From an uncultured Agathobacter sp. (GTDB lineage Bacteria; Bacillota; Clostridia; Lachnospirales; Lachnospiraceae): a DNA stretch of 23,707 nt. This document shows positions 1-7,623 of the stretch, piece after piece. Both the position numbers and the translations under genes were made by a program. Where the stretch lies: contig CAKRLV010000036.1 of assembly GCA_934359755.1 (NCBI GenBank), positions 1 through 23,707 of the forward strand. The letters run 5' to 3'. Numbering within the stretch: the stretch's first letter is position 1; the number at the start of each line of letters is the position of its first letter. The notes below the pieces were generated by a model, which saw only the letters and a list, made by a program, of their open reading frames with translations, ran no database searches and was not told the DNA's origin.

Positions 1-555
1 ATACTCACTGCATATACTATGTCGAGATTTACATTTAGGGCAAGAAAACCAATGATGAAAATCACAATGGTACTCGGTATGTTTCCGTCGTTTATGGGAA
101 TGATTGCGGTGTATCTGCTTATGACGCAGTTTAATCTGATTAATCATTTATGGGGACTTATTTTGATATATGCAGCAGGGGCACCTATGGGATACCTGAC
201 ACAAAAAGGATTTTTTGACACTATTCCGAAGGCGATTGATGAGGCGGCAAGAATTGATGGCGCAACAAACTTTCAGGTGTTTACCAGGATAAATCTACCA
301 TTATCTAAGCCGATTATTGTGTATACAGCCCTTACATCTTTCACATGGCCGTGGAGTGATTTCATTCTGCCAAAGCTTCTTTTAAAAGAAAAAGACTTAT
401 ACACGGTAGCGGTAGGACTGATGAGTTTAGATGAAACGGAGTTTGCAAGATTTGCAGCTGGAAGTGTATTTATAGCAGTTCCAATTGTTATTTTGTACTT
501 TTTCCTTGTAAAAGATATGGTAAATGGTATGGCGCAGGGGGCTGTTAAGGGCTAG
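1..555 (+). CDS. Sugar ABC transporter permease, MalG-like (5' truncated by window edge)
   Basis: The reading frame is open from base 1 (ILTAYT-MSRF...), and this upstream segment matches the usual 'TAYAMSRF' stretch of MalG-type permeases. The ATG at 19 is therefore an internal Met and the true start lies outside the window. The protein is the C-terminal part of a binding-protein-dependent (CUT1 family) permease: several hydrophobic spans, and the cytoplasmic EAA loop that docks the ATPase (EAARIDGATN...INLPLSKP, about residues 72-95 from the Met). Family knowledge says it forms a heterodimer with a MalF-like permease and imports oligosaccharides with an MsmX-type ATPase. It ends in a short cytoplasmic tail (MAQGAVKG), as expected for the last gene of a MalEFG-type set. 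The substrate cannot be told; the partner genes would lie upstream of this window. Confidence 0.9.
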   Translation: MLTAYTMSRFTFRARKPMMKITMVLGMFPSFMGMIAVYLLMTQFNLINHLWGLILIYAAGAPMGYLTQKGFFDTIPKAIDEAARIDGATNFQVFTRINLPLSKPIIVYTALTSFTWPWSDFILPKLLLKEKDLYTVAVGLMSLDETEFARFAAGSVFIAVPIVILYFFLVKDMVNGMAQGAVKG

Positions 556-793
556 TATATCGTTTTCGAAATAACTACACCGAGTCCGAACAGTAACACT
601 TTTTTTCATAAATACACGATAGATGTAAAAATATATTTGTTTTTTGCATGAATATGCAATATAATGAATTTAGAATGTTTTCTGGTACTAAAGGCACAAT
701 TGAAAGACTGGCAGATTTTAAGGCTTCTGTAGACTATATGTGCTGATGGGTATCAGCAGGATAAGGTATATATACAGGGAGGTACAGTGATTT
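556..793 (+). other. Intergenic region between permease and lipoprotein genes
   Basis: This gap holds a T7 run at about 600-606 preceded only by a weak potential stem (a few base pairs), so no convincing terminator for the permease gene can be named. A good promoter lies at 637-665 (listed separately), leaving an untranslated leader of roughly 120 bases before the ATG at 794. I could not match the leader to a riboswitch class I know; in particular it lacks an obvious purine or c-di-GMP aptamer core. Confidence 0.5.
637..665 (+). promoter_or_regulatory. SigA-type promoter with a dyad in the spacer
   Basis: A -35 hexamer TTGTTT (637-642) is followed after exactly 17 bases by a perfect -10 TATAAT (660-665). 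The spacer contains an inverted repeat TTGCAT-GAAT-ATGCAA (644-659), which fills almost the whole spacer and could be an operator. It is the only strong promoter seen before the lipoprotein/chemoreceptor pair. The promoter elements are seen directly; the operator role is inferred. Confidence 0.7.
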
Positions 794-1993
794 ATGAAAA
801 GAAAGATTGTAAAACTCGCAGGTGTAGTGTTATTAATTTCAAGCTTCCTTTTATCGGGCTGTGGCAGCAGCACGCAGGTCGATGATTATGCGACAAATGA
901 AGGAAGCAGTGGGGGACAGGAAAGCTCTCAGACCGCCGAGGAGACATCCGGTGGCAGTGGTGGAATACCGAAGGATGAGATTAAAGTAGGGGTAATTCAT
1001 CTTTCAGATCCGGCAGAAGGCAGTGGATATGCATATACGCATGATCTCGGAATACAGGGAATGCAACAGAATCTGAACTTGTCGGATGATCAGATTGTGC
1101 GTAAGATTAACATATCTGACACTGACGAGGAAGCTACACGCACAGCTATCCAGGAGTGTATAGATGAAGGCTGCAATATTATATTTACCACAAGCTGGGG
1201 CTACATGGAGACTACAGCGGCTATGGCAGATGAATATCCAGATATCTACTTTTCACACGGAACCGGATATATGAGCAATGGCAAGAATTTCAATAACTAT
1301 TTCGGAAGAATATATCAGGCACGTTATTTAAGTGGAATAGTCGCAGGAATGAATACGAAGTCAAATAAGATTGGTTATGTTGCGGCGATGGATTCGAGCA
1401 ATTCAGAGGTAACAGGCGGTATTGATGCCTTTGCACTTGGAATTTATTCAGTTAATCAGAATGCAAAAGTATATGTGAAAGTTACTAATAGCTGGTTTGA
1501 TCCTGATGGAGAAAAAGCAGCTGCAGAGACATTGCTTGATATGGGATGTGATGTGATTGCACAGCACTGTGACACAGAATATCCACAGACACTTGCGCAG
1601 GAAAAAGGTGTATACAGTATTGGATATAATTCAGATATGAGCAAGAATGCACCGGAAGCGTGTCTTTGCAGTGTAATCTGGAACTGGAGTGCATATTACA
1701 CAGCAGCAGTGCAAAGTGTTATTGATGGAACATGGGATGGAAGCAATTACTATGGAGGAATGAACGAGAACCTTGTCGGACTGACAGCTTTAGCAGATTT
1801 CTGTGCTGATGGAACCAGTGAGAAAGTGGAGGAAGCTAAGGCTGCGATTCTTGCGGGTGAAAATGGTGTATTTGATGGTGTAATCGAGACAAATACAGGA
1901 GATACAGTAGGTGAAGATGGCAAGACTTTGGACGATTCGACGATTACTGGTGGAATAAACTGGTATTTTAAGACCGTCGAGGTCGTAGAGTAG
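794..1993 (+). CDS. BMP/PnrA-family substrate-binding lipoprotein
   Basis: The 399-residue protein starts with a lipoprotein signal peptide (basic MKRK, hydrophobic core, lipobox LLSG-C with Cys23). A Ser/Gly/Glu-rich linker (about residues 24-58) follows, then a periplasmic-binding-like fold starting at 'DEIKVGVIHLSDPAEGSG'. The pattern of the domain (GIQGM, ITTSWGY-like FTTSWGYMETTAAMA, 'YFGRIYQARYLSGIVAGM', 'IGYVAAMDSSNSEVTGGIDAFALG') is that of the BMP family, whose characterised members (PnrA, RfuA and similar) bind purine nucleosides or riboflavin. The start is set by an AGGGAGGT ribosome binding site at 776-783, ten bases upstream. A chemoreceptor gene follows after 12 bases. No nucleoside ABC ATPase or permeases are adjacent, so the protein may serve chemotaxis rather than, or as well as, transport. 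Ligand unknown. Confidence 0.85.
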   Translation: MKRKIVKLAGVVLLISSFLLSGCGSSTQVDDYATNEGSSGGQESSQTAEETSGGSGGIPKDEIKVGVIHLSDPAEGSGYAYTHDLGIQGMQQNLNLSDDQIVRKINISDTDEEATRTAIQECIDEGCNIIFTTSWGYMETTAAMADEYPDIYFSHGTGYMSNGKNFNNYFGRIYQARYLSGIVAGMNTKSNKIGYVAAMDSSNSEVTGGIDAFALGIYSVNQNAKVYVKVTNSWFDPDGEKAAAETLLDMGCDVIAQHCDTEYPQTLAQEKGVYSIGYNSDMSKNAPEACLCSVIWNWSAYYTAAVQSVIDGTWDGSNYYGGMNENLVGLTALADFCADGTSEKVEEAKAAILAGENGVFDGVIETNTGDTVGEDGKTLDDSTITGGINWYFKTVEVVE

Positions 1994-2005
1994 GAGGGGA
2001 AGCTT

Positions 2006-3709
2006 ATGAATCTAAAGAAAAAAATTCTTGCAATTACAATTGGACCTGTATTAATACTTGGAATTATTACCATATTGTATACCGTTACTATGGTCAAAAA
2101 TTCCATGATGGATGAGACAAAGGATGCTTTAAAGGGAACAGCAGCAGCTACGCTCGCTGCATATGACCAGAATACAGGAGATTATCTTGAGACCAGCAAT
2201 GGAGATATCTGGAAAGGAAGCTACAATATTTCCAAGTCTGAAAATCTTGTAGACCGAATCAAAGATAATACTGGAATGGATGTTACTTTTTTCTATGGTG
2301 ACCAGCGAATCATGACATCTGCTGTAGATTCAAATGGAGACCGTGTACTCAATTCAAAAGCAGGAGATGTGATTGTCCAGAAGGTATTGCAGGGTGGTGA
2401 AGAATATTTCAGCAAGGCAGTATCTATAGAAGGAACCATAAATTATGGATATTTCATGCCTGTATATCAGAACGGTTCAAAGGATGACATAGTAGGTATG
2501 ATATTCGTCGGAACCAATAAGCAGGAAAAAGATGCAGTTGTTATGGGGCTTATAAGGTCAATAGTTGTAGCTGTAGTAGTTGTCATGCTTATCTGTGTAA
2601 TTGTAAGCACAAAGCTTGCAAGTAATATAAGCAAGAATATCGGAATAAGTATAAGCACTGTTGAGAAGATTGCCGCAGGTGACCTGAATGTACGTGTAAA
2701 ACAGAAGCTGCTTGACAGCAAAGATGAAATCGGTGCACTGTCAAGAGTGACAATTACATTGCGAGATGCGATGAGACAGACAATCATAGAGATAAATCAG
2801 AATGTATCGAAGCTTTTAGATGCATCTGCTTTGTTAGGAACTGCGGCAGATAATACAAATGGAACAATGGATAAGGTAAGAGTAGCAGTAAACCGAATTG
2901 TAGAAAATTCTACAGAGCAGGCTGAAAGTTCAAAGAGTACATCAGAGCATATGGTTTTGATGGGTGAGAACATTACAGAGACTTCGGCAGAGGTAGAGGC
3001 GTTAAACAGCAATGCAGAATTCATGCACCAGTCAAGTGAGAAAGCAGCTGCTACATTAGCTAATCTGAGGAATATAAATAGTGAAGTTGAGCGTATCATT
3101 GGCGAGGTACAACAGCAGACAAATCGTACAAATGATTCGGTTCAGCAGATTCACAAGGCAACCGCATTTATCACATCTATAGCAGAAGAGACTAATCTTT
3201 TAAGTCTTAATGCATCTATAGAGGCAGCGAGAGCTGGTGAAAGTGGACGAGGATTTGCGGTAGTTGCAGAGCAGATTAAGAATCTGTCAGAGCAGTCAAA
3301 TCAGTCAAGCGGTGAGATTGAGCAGACAGCTATGGTTTTAAGTGAAGATTCACAGAAGGCTGTAGAGATAATGCAGCAGATGCAGGATATTATAGCAAGC
3401 CAGAGTGAAAGCATGCAGGAGACACAGAATGTAGTAGAAGAGGTAGTAGATCAGATTGCCAACTCTATGCATAGTATTCAGCAGATAAAAGCCACAACTG
3501 AGAATCTTGCAAATGTAAGAAATGAAGTTCTGCAGGCAGTGGAGTCGCTTACAGACATTGCGCAGGATAGCTTGTCGGGAACAAAGGAAACATACGAAGA
3601 CACTGAGGAAGTAGTAGATACATTCAAGCAGGTCTATGTCAGTGCAGAACAGCTTCGTGATATAGCAGACCAGCTGGCAGGAAGTGTAAAATACTTCCAT
3701 GTAGAGTAA
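2006..3709 (+). CDS. Methyl-accepting chemotaxis protein, single-Cache/HAMP type
   Basis: The 567-residue chemoreceptor has TM1 at about 7-29, an extracytoplasmic sensor at about 30-178, TM2 at about 182-204, a HAMP linker at about 204-258 and a long helical signalling domain. The sensor contains 'MDVTFFYGDQRIMTS' and a terminal 'GMIFVG', as in Cache_3-type single Cache domains. The highly conserved hairpin tip that contacts CheA/CheW is clear at 393-430 (EETNLLSLNASIEAARAGES...GFAVVAEQIKNLSEQS). The ribosome binding site AGGAGGGG lies at 1992-1999. The gene is 12 bases downstream of the BMP lipoprotein gene and very probably in one transcript with it. The sensor may therefore read the ligand-loaded lipoprotein or a co-occurring small molecule. 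The ligand cannot be deduced. Confidence 0.93.
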   Translation: MNLKKKILAITIGPVLILGIITILYTVTMVKNSMMDETKDALKGTAAATLAAYDQNTGDYLETSNGDIWKGSYNISKSENLVDRIKDNTGMDVTFFYGDQRIMTSAVDSNGDRVLNSKAGDVIVQKVLQGGEEYFSKAVSIEGTINYGYFMPVYQNGSKDDIVGMIFVGTNKQEKDAVVMGLIRSIVVAVVVVMLICVIVSTKLASNISKNIGISISTVEKIAAGDLNVRVKQKLLDSKDEIGALSRVTITLRDAMRQTIIEINQNVSKLLDASALLGTAADNTNGTMDKVRVAVNRIVENSTEQAESSKSTSEHMVLMGENITETSAEVEALNSNAEFMHQSSEKAAATLANLRNINSEVERIIGEVQQQTNRTNDSVQQIHKATAFITSIAEETNLLSLNASIEAARAGESGRGFAVVAEQIKNLSEQSNQSSGEIEQTAMVLSEDSQKAVEIMQQMQDIIASQSESMQETQNVVEEVVDQIANSMHSIQQIKATTENLANVRNEVLQAVESLTDIAQDSLSGTKETYEDTEEVVDTFKQVYVSAEQLRDIADQLAGSVKYFHVE

Positions 3710-3880
3710 ATGTGAAGGTAATACATTGATATAATGTGAAGCAAAAGTTGTATCGTTTTTTACAATACGAATCCAAAACTAAATGATAAAGTCTAATCAG
3801 TAAATGAGTTAGACAAAGGCGTCAACGACAATGTCGTTGGCGCTTTTTATTATAACGAAAAAAGTCAGGAGGACGAGATT
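3710..3880 (+). promoter_or_regulatory. Leader of the oxidase operon with conserved dyad and hairpins
   Basis: This 171-base gap contains a TATAAT at 3730-3735 (no good -35), the imperfect dyad GTATCGTTTTTTACAATAC at 3750-3768, a 7-bp hairpin GTCTAA...TTAGAC at 3791-3814, and a terminator-like hairpin at 3819-3848. The next gene starts only about 30 bases after the terminator T-run. Since I see no credible promoter between the hairpin and the gene, transcription of the oxidase operon probably passes through the hairpin, as in attenuation. The same dyad and hairpin sequence recur at 7322-7482 before the second operon. The elements are seen; the attenuator role is inferred. Confidence 0.45.
3819..3848 (+). 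terminator. Rho-independent terminator or attenuator
   Basis: The stem GCGTCAACGAC (3819-3829) pairs with GTCGTTGGCGC (3833-3843) with one G-U wobble and a 3-base loop, followed by TTTTT. It could simply end the BMP/chemoreceptor transcript, 110 bases after its stop codon, or act as an attenuator for the downstream oxidase genes. Confidence 0.85.
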
Positions 3881-4198
3881 ATGGATAGGATTGAAAATCA
3901 CCCAATACTTGGAGAGACACCGAAGAGAAAAAAAGTAACATTTAGCTATAATGGAAAATTATTAGAAGGATATGAAGGAGAGCCAATCGCCACAGCACTT
4001 AAAGCGGCAGGAGTCATGGCACACAGATATACAGCGAAGACACATGAGCCAAGAGGAGTCTTCTGTGCGATAGGCAGATGTACAGACTGTGTAATGATAG
4101 TAGATGGAAAACCAAACATCCGAACATGCATCACACCACTTGAAGCAGGCATGGTTGTCCAGACACAGTATGGAGTTTCTGCAACACCAGAGGAGTAA
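3881..4198 (+). CDS. [2Fe-2S] ferredoxin-like subunit of amine/amino-acid dehydrogenase (HcnA/OoxA N-terminal-like)
   Basis: The 105-residue protein matches the small 'Fer2_4' iron-sulfur subunits found in HcnABC, opine oxidase, sarcosine-oxidase-like and archaeal four-subunit proline dehydrogenases. An N-terminal beta-grasp part ('VTFSYNGKLLEGYEGEPIATAL') leads into the ligands Cys62, Cys67, Cys70 and Cys83 (FCAIGRCTDC...RTC), the plant-type [2Fe-2S] spacing. Its expected role is electron transfer between the flavin subunits of the complex in the cytoplasm. A strong AGGAGGA at 3867-3873 sets the start. It is the first gene of a four-gene operon; the next gene begins 31 bases downstream. In some relatives this domain is fused to the larger flavoprotein, whereas here it is separate. 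Confidence 0.85.
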   Translation: MDRIENHPILGETPKRKKVTFSYNGKLLEGYEGEPIATALKAAGVMAHRYTAKTHEPRGVFCAIGRCTDCVMIVDGKPNIRTCITPLEAGMVVQTQYGVSATPEE

Positions 4199-4229
4199 GA
4201 GTAAATAGAACGGATTGGAGAGATGAATT

Positions 4230-5825
4230 ATGAAGATAGAACGATATGACATGATAGTAATTGGTGCAGGTCCAGCTGGTTTATCGGCAGCTATTGAAGC
4301 CGCAAAAAAAGGTTTAAAGCCAATCGTATTTGACGAGAACGCAAAGCCGGGCGGACAGCTTTTTAAACAGATTCATAAGTTCTTTGGTTCAAAAGAACAT
4401 AAAGCAAAAGTAAGAGGATTTAAAATCGGTGAAGAACTTCTCGCTGAAGCGGAGAAATACGGAGTAGAAGTAATCTTAAATGCGACAGTAGTTGGTCTTT
4501 ATCCAGAGAAAGAAGTCACAGTAAAAGTCGGAGACAAAGTAAAACACTACAAAGGTGATGCCGTTCTTGTTGCCACAGGTGCAAGTGAGAACATGGTAAA
4601 TTTCGAAGGATGGACAAAGCCAGGTGTAATCGGAGCTGGAGCAGCACAGACAATGATGAATCTTCACCATATCAAACCAGGAAACAGAATCCTGATGCTT
4701 GGTTCAGGAAATGTTGGACTTGTTGTAAGCTATCAGCTCATGCAGGCAGGATGTGAAGTGGTAGCACTTGCTGATGCCGCACCAAGAGTTGGTGGATATG
4801 GAGTTCACGCCGCAAAGGTAGCAAGATGTGGAGTTCCATTTTATCTCTCACACACAATCGTCAGAGTAGAGGGAGACGATTATGTAACAGGTGTTGTGAT
4901 TGGACAGGTCGGACCAGATTGGAAGATTATACCAGGAACAGAAAAGCATTTTGATGTTGATACAGTTTGTCTTGCAGTTGGATTATCTCCAATGTCACAG
5001 CTGTTAAAGCAGGCAGAAGTGCAGATGAATGATACAAAAGGCGGACACGTACCAGTGATAGATAAGTTCGGTGCCACAAGTGTTCCAGGAATTTACGCCG
5101 CAGGAGATGTATCTGGTATTGAGGAAGCAAGCTCAGCCATGATAGAAGGAAGAATGTCGGGAGCATCAATCGCATGCTATCTCGGATACATGACAGAGGA
5201 AGAAAGAGATGCAAGAATAGATGAATTAGAAGGTCAGCTTGATACATTAAGACAGGGAATGTTTGCACCAAAGAACAGAGGAAAGCTGGTAGAGAAGACA
5301 GAAGAAGGTATCGATGTTTCCATGAACCTTTTAAACAAGGGATATGTTGCGGATGATGAGATAGAGAGATTCCCAGGCGTAACACACCAGAAAGGAATTC
5401 ATCCAGTAATAGAATGTACGCAGAACATTCCATGCAACCCTTGTCAGGATGCCTGCAAGATGGGATGCATCAGAATTGGAAAAAATATCACATCACTTCC
5501 TGCCATTGATCCAGAGAAGAAATGTGTAGGCTGCGGAATGTGTGTAGCATCATGTTCAGGACAATCAATTTTCCTTGTAGAAGAGGATGTAGAAGAGGGC
5601 TACGGAGAGGTTACAATGCCATATGAATTTCTCCCACTTCCAGAAGTTGGGGATAAGGGAATTGCACTTGGAAGAAACGGTCAGTATGTATGTGACGCTG
5701 AGGTGACAAAGATAAGAACCGCACCAGTATTTGATCATACATATCTGCTCACAATAAAAGTTCCGAATGACATGGTAATGAGAGCAAGATTTTATAAAAA
5801 AGAAGCAGACAGGAAAGACGCATAG
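4230..5825 (+). CDS. FAD/NAD(P)-dependent oxidoreductase subunit with 4Fe-4S domain (HcnB/opine oxidase A/proline dehydrogenase alpha-like)
   Basis: The 531-residue protein has an FAD-binding Rossmann motif GAGPAG at 12-17 followed by the 'PGGQLFKQIHKFFGS' stretch (40-54). A second dinucleotide motif GSGNVG (158-163) suits NAD(P)H, and the C-terminal FAD motif 'GIYAAGD' is at about 287-293. The C-terminus carries nine cysteines: Cys396, 402, 405, 409, 413 and the classical CVGCGMC...C (432, 435, 438, 442), enough for one or two [4Fe-4S] clusters. This layout is that of the alpha subunit in opine oxidases, glycine/cyanide-forming dehydrogenases and archaeal proline dehydrogenases, which passes electrons from the DAO-type subunit to an acceptor. 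The downstream subunit starts 11 bases later. The function class is firm; the substrate is not. Confidence 0.88.
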   Translation: MKIERYDMIVIGAGPAGLSAAIEAAKKGLKPIVFDENAKPGGQLFKQIHKFFGSKEHKAKVRGFKIGEELLAEAEKYGVEVILNATVVGLYPEKEVTVKVGDKVKHYKGDAVLVATGASENMVNFEGWTKPGVIGAGAAQTMMNLHHIKPGNRILMLGSGNVGLVVSYQLMQAGCEVVALADAAPRVGGYGVHAAKVARCGVPFYLSHTIVRVEGDDYVTGVVIGQVGPDWKIIPGTEKHFDVDTVCLAVGLSPMSQLLKQAEVQMNDTKGGHVPVIDKFGATSVPGIYAAGDVSGIEEASSAMIEGRMSGASIACYLGYMTEEERDARIDELEGQLDTLRQGMFAPKNRGKLVEKTEEGIDVSMNLLNKGYVADDEIERFPGVTHQKGIHPVIECTQNIPCNPCQDACKMGCIRIGKNITSLPAIDPEKKCVGCGMCVASCSGQSIFLVEEDVEEGYGEVTMPYEFLPLPEVGDKGIALGRNGQYVCDAEVTKIRTAPVFDHTYLLTIKVPNDMVMRARFYKKEADRKDA

Positions 5826-5836
5826 GAGGTTGGATT

Positions 5837-6169
5837 ATGGTTGATATTCAGGCAAAATTAAAAGAAATAGGACCTTTTGTGGAAGGACCAGATGATGACC
5901 TTCTGGTATGCAGATGTGAAGAGGTAACAAAAGGACAGATAAGAAAAGCTGTACATGAAGGTATTTTTACATTAGAGGAAATGCGAAGATACCTAAGAAG
6001 TGGAATGGGATTATGTCAGGGACAGACCTGTGGAAAATTAGTAAAAGGAATAATAGCAAGTGAACTAAAAGTATCTCCATCGGAGGTTGTGCCAGCAAGC
6101 TCAAGAGCACCAATGAGACCTATCGAGATGTGTATACTTGCAGAAGACGGAGGTGACTGTGATGAGTAA
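5837..6169 (+). CDS. BFD-like [2Fe-2S] subunit of the oxidase complex
   Basis: The 110-residue protein contains one bacterioferritin-associated-ferredoxin-like [2Fe-2S] domain with ligands Cys25, Cys27, Cys60 and Cys65 (VCRCEEVTKGQI...MGLCQGQTC). In HcnB and OoxA-type proteins this domain is usually fused to the C-terminus of the large flavoprotein. Here, as in the archaeal proline dehydrogenase gamma subunits, it is a free subunit, although the alpha protein has its own Fe-S region. A strong AGGAGG site at 5824-5829 precedes the ATG. Its stop overlaps the next gene's start (ATGAGTAA, 6162-6169), so translation is probably coupled and the subunits made in equal amounts. Confidence 0.85.
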   Translation: MVDIQAKLKEIGPFVEGPDDDLLVCRCEEVTKGQIRKAVHEGIFTLEEMRRYLRSGMGLCQGQTCGKLVKGIIASELKVSPSEVVPASSRAPMRPIEMCILAEDGGDCDE

Positions 6170-7322
6170 TGTAGCAGATGTTGTAATTATCGGTGGTGGA
6201 GTAAATGGATGTGCAGCAGCATACTACCTTGCAAAAAGCGGCACAAAGTCAGTAATAGTACTTGAAGCGACAAACAGTATCGGACATGGCGGTTCATCAA
6301 GAAATGGTGGAGGTGTACGTCAGTCGGGACGAGATGTAAGAGAACTTCCATATGCAATGTACGGAATACAGAATATGTGGCCAACATTATCAGAAGAACT
6401 CGGAGTAGACACAGAATACACCCAGAAGGGAAATCTTCGAATGGGAAAGACACCAGAGCATATGAAAAAGCTTGAAAATCTCGCAACTTCAGCACAATCC
6501 GTAGGACTGGATGTTCGAATGATAGACCAGAAAGAAGTCAAAGAGATTTGTCCATATCTTTCCGATGATGTAATCGGAGCAAGCTGGTGTCCAACAGACG
6601 GACATGCAAACCCGCTCACTACAACTCTTGGATATTACAAGAGAGCGCTTGAGATGGGAGTAAAATTCTACACAGAAGCACCAGTAAAATGCCTGCAGAA
6701 AGTAAAGGGAAAAGTAAGAAAAGTAATTTTAAATGATGGAACTGTATTTGAAGGTGAGACAATTATCCTTGTTGCAGGATATGAAAGCAGGGCAATTGCC
6801 AGAACAATTGGAGTAGATGTTCCAATGACAAGACTGATAGATGAATGTCTCGTAACAGAGATGCAGCCTCATATGATAGATGTAATGTTTGGATGTGCAT
6901 CAGCTGATTTCTATGGACACCAGACAAAGCATGGTTCATTTGTATTTGGTTCAGATTCAGGCTGGGAGAGCGTTGACGAGATGGTAGACCCAACAACCAA
7001 TATAGCAGATCCATCTAAGATGATTACAAATTCAATGACACTTTCGGCAAGCTGCCGTGCAATTCAGGGATACATACCGGCACTCCGCGATGCCAAGATA
7101 GTAAGAAGCTGGTGTGGATGGCTTGATGATTCCTTTGATGGAGTTCCATTCTTAAGCCCGGTTGATGAAGCACCAGGACTTATTCTTGCATGTGGATTTA
7201 CAGGACACGGATTTGGTACAGCTCCAGCTGTAGGACTAATGCTGAGCCAGATGGTGCATGGAGAGAAGACGGTTGTGGATATTAGCGCACTTCGGTATGA
7301 CAGATTTAAACCATGTAGATAG
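6162..7322 (+). CDS. DAO-family FAD oxidoreductase, catalytic subunit (HcnC/OoxB/sarcosine oxidase beta-like)
   Basis: This 386-residue flavoprotein is likely the catalytic subunit that removes hydrogen from a C-N bond. It starts with GGGVNG (residues 11-16), then 'VIVLEATNSIGHGGSSRNGGGVRQSGR', the FAD-contact region of DAO/sarcosine-oxidase-beta proteins. It ends with the family hallmark 'GLILACGFTGHGFGTAPAVG'. I chose the ATG at 6162 (MSNVADVVII) over an upstream in-frame ATG at 6138, because GGAGG at 6149-6153 sits eight bases before 6162 and the start overlaps the preceding stop. Together with the three upstream subunits it should form an alpha-beta-gamma-delta complex like proline dehydrogenase or opine oxidase. 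Possible substrates (proline-like imino acids, sarcosine/glycine, opines, amines) cannot be told apart from sequence by eye. Confidence 0.87.
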   Translation: MSNVADVVIIGGGVNGCAAAYYLAKSGTKSVIVLEATNSIGHGGSSRNGGGVRQSGRDVRELPYAMYGIQNMWPTLSEELGVDTEYTQKGNLRMGKTPEHMKKLENLATSAQSVGLDVRMIDQKEVKEICPYLSDDVIGASWCPTDGHANPLTTTLGYYKRALEMGVKFYTEAPVKCLQKVKGKVRKVILNDGTVFEGETIILVAGYESRAIARTIGVDVPMTRLIDECLVTEMQPHMIDVMFGCASADFYGHQTKHGSFVFGSDSGWESVDEMVDPTTNIADPSKMITNSMTLSASCRAIQGYIPALRDAKIVRSWCGWLDDSFDGVPFLSPVDEAPGLILACGFTGHGFGTAPAVGLMLSQMVHGEKTVVDISALRYDRFKPCR

Positions 7323-7623
7323 TATCGATTTTTACAATACAAATTACCTTATTAGATATAAAATCTCAATATAAAGAAATTAAAAAAGATATGCTTTTTT
7401 AAATAAAGCATATGGACTAAAAATGTTAAATATGTTAATATACATACATGACAAAGGCGTCAACAGATATTTCTGTTGGCGCCTTTTTTGGTGATTTTTG
7501 TAGCACATCAGATATGGCAGATTTCTCCGACATGTGTGTAGAAGTATTAGCTATCAAGTAGTCAGAACATATCAGCAATGTATATGTTGATACAATTCGA
7601 TACATGAAATGGAGGAGAAAAAG
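7323..7623 (+). promoter_or_regulatory. Long leader of the second operon
   Basis: This 301-base gap contains a second copy of the dyad (GTATCGATTTTTACAATAC, 7322-7340), starting at the last base of the preceding stop codon. A perfect 9-bp hairpin ATATGCTTT/AAAGCATAT follows at 7389-7413; it is followed by T residues only when read on the minus strand. The terminator-like hairpin is at 7446-7482. Further on are an inverted repeat ACATAT...ATATGT (about 7567-7587) and a direct repeat GATAC-AATTC-GATAC (7589-7603) just before the ribosome binding site. No clean -35/-10 pair stood out. The dyad and hairpin order is the same as at 3750-3848, so both operons may share a regulator or attenuation signal. 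Confidence 0.45.
7446..7482 (+). terminator. Rho-independent terminator or attenuator
   Basis: The stem AAAGGCGTCAACAGA pairs with TCTGTTGGCGCCTTT across a short AT loop (one G-U wobble), ending in a run of T. The stem top is almost identical to that at 3819-3843. It lies about 120 bases after the stop of the oxidase operon and about 140 bases before the next start codon. It can end the first operon, attenuate the second, or both. Confidence 0.85.

Noticed and set aside
666..793. Riboswitch in the leader of the lipoprotein gene
   Set aside because: The leader is long enough, but I could not find the conserved core of purine, c-di-GMP or other familiar classes, nor a terminator/antiterminator pair.
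4927..5433. 168-codon minus-strand open frame
   Set aside because: It is Leu/Ser/His-rich nonsense antisense to the flavoprotein gene, with no ribosome binding site worth noting.
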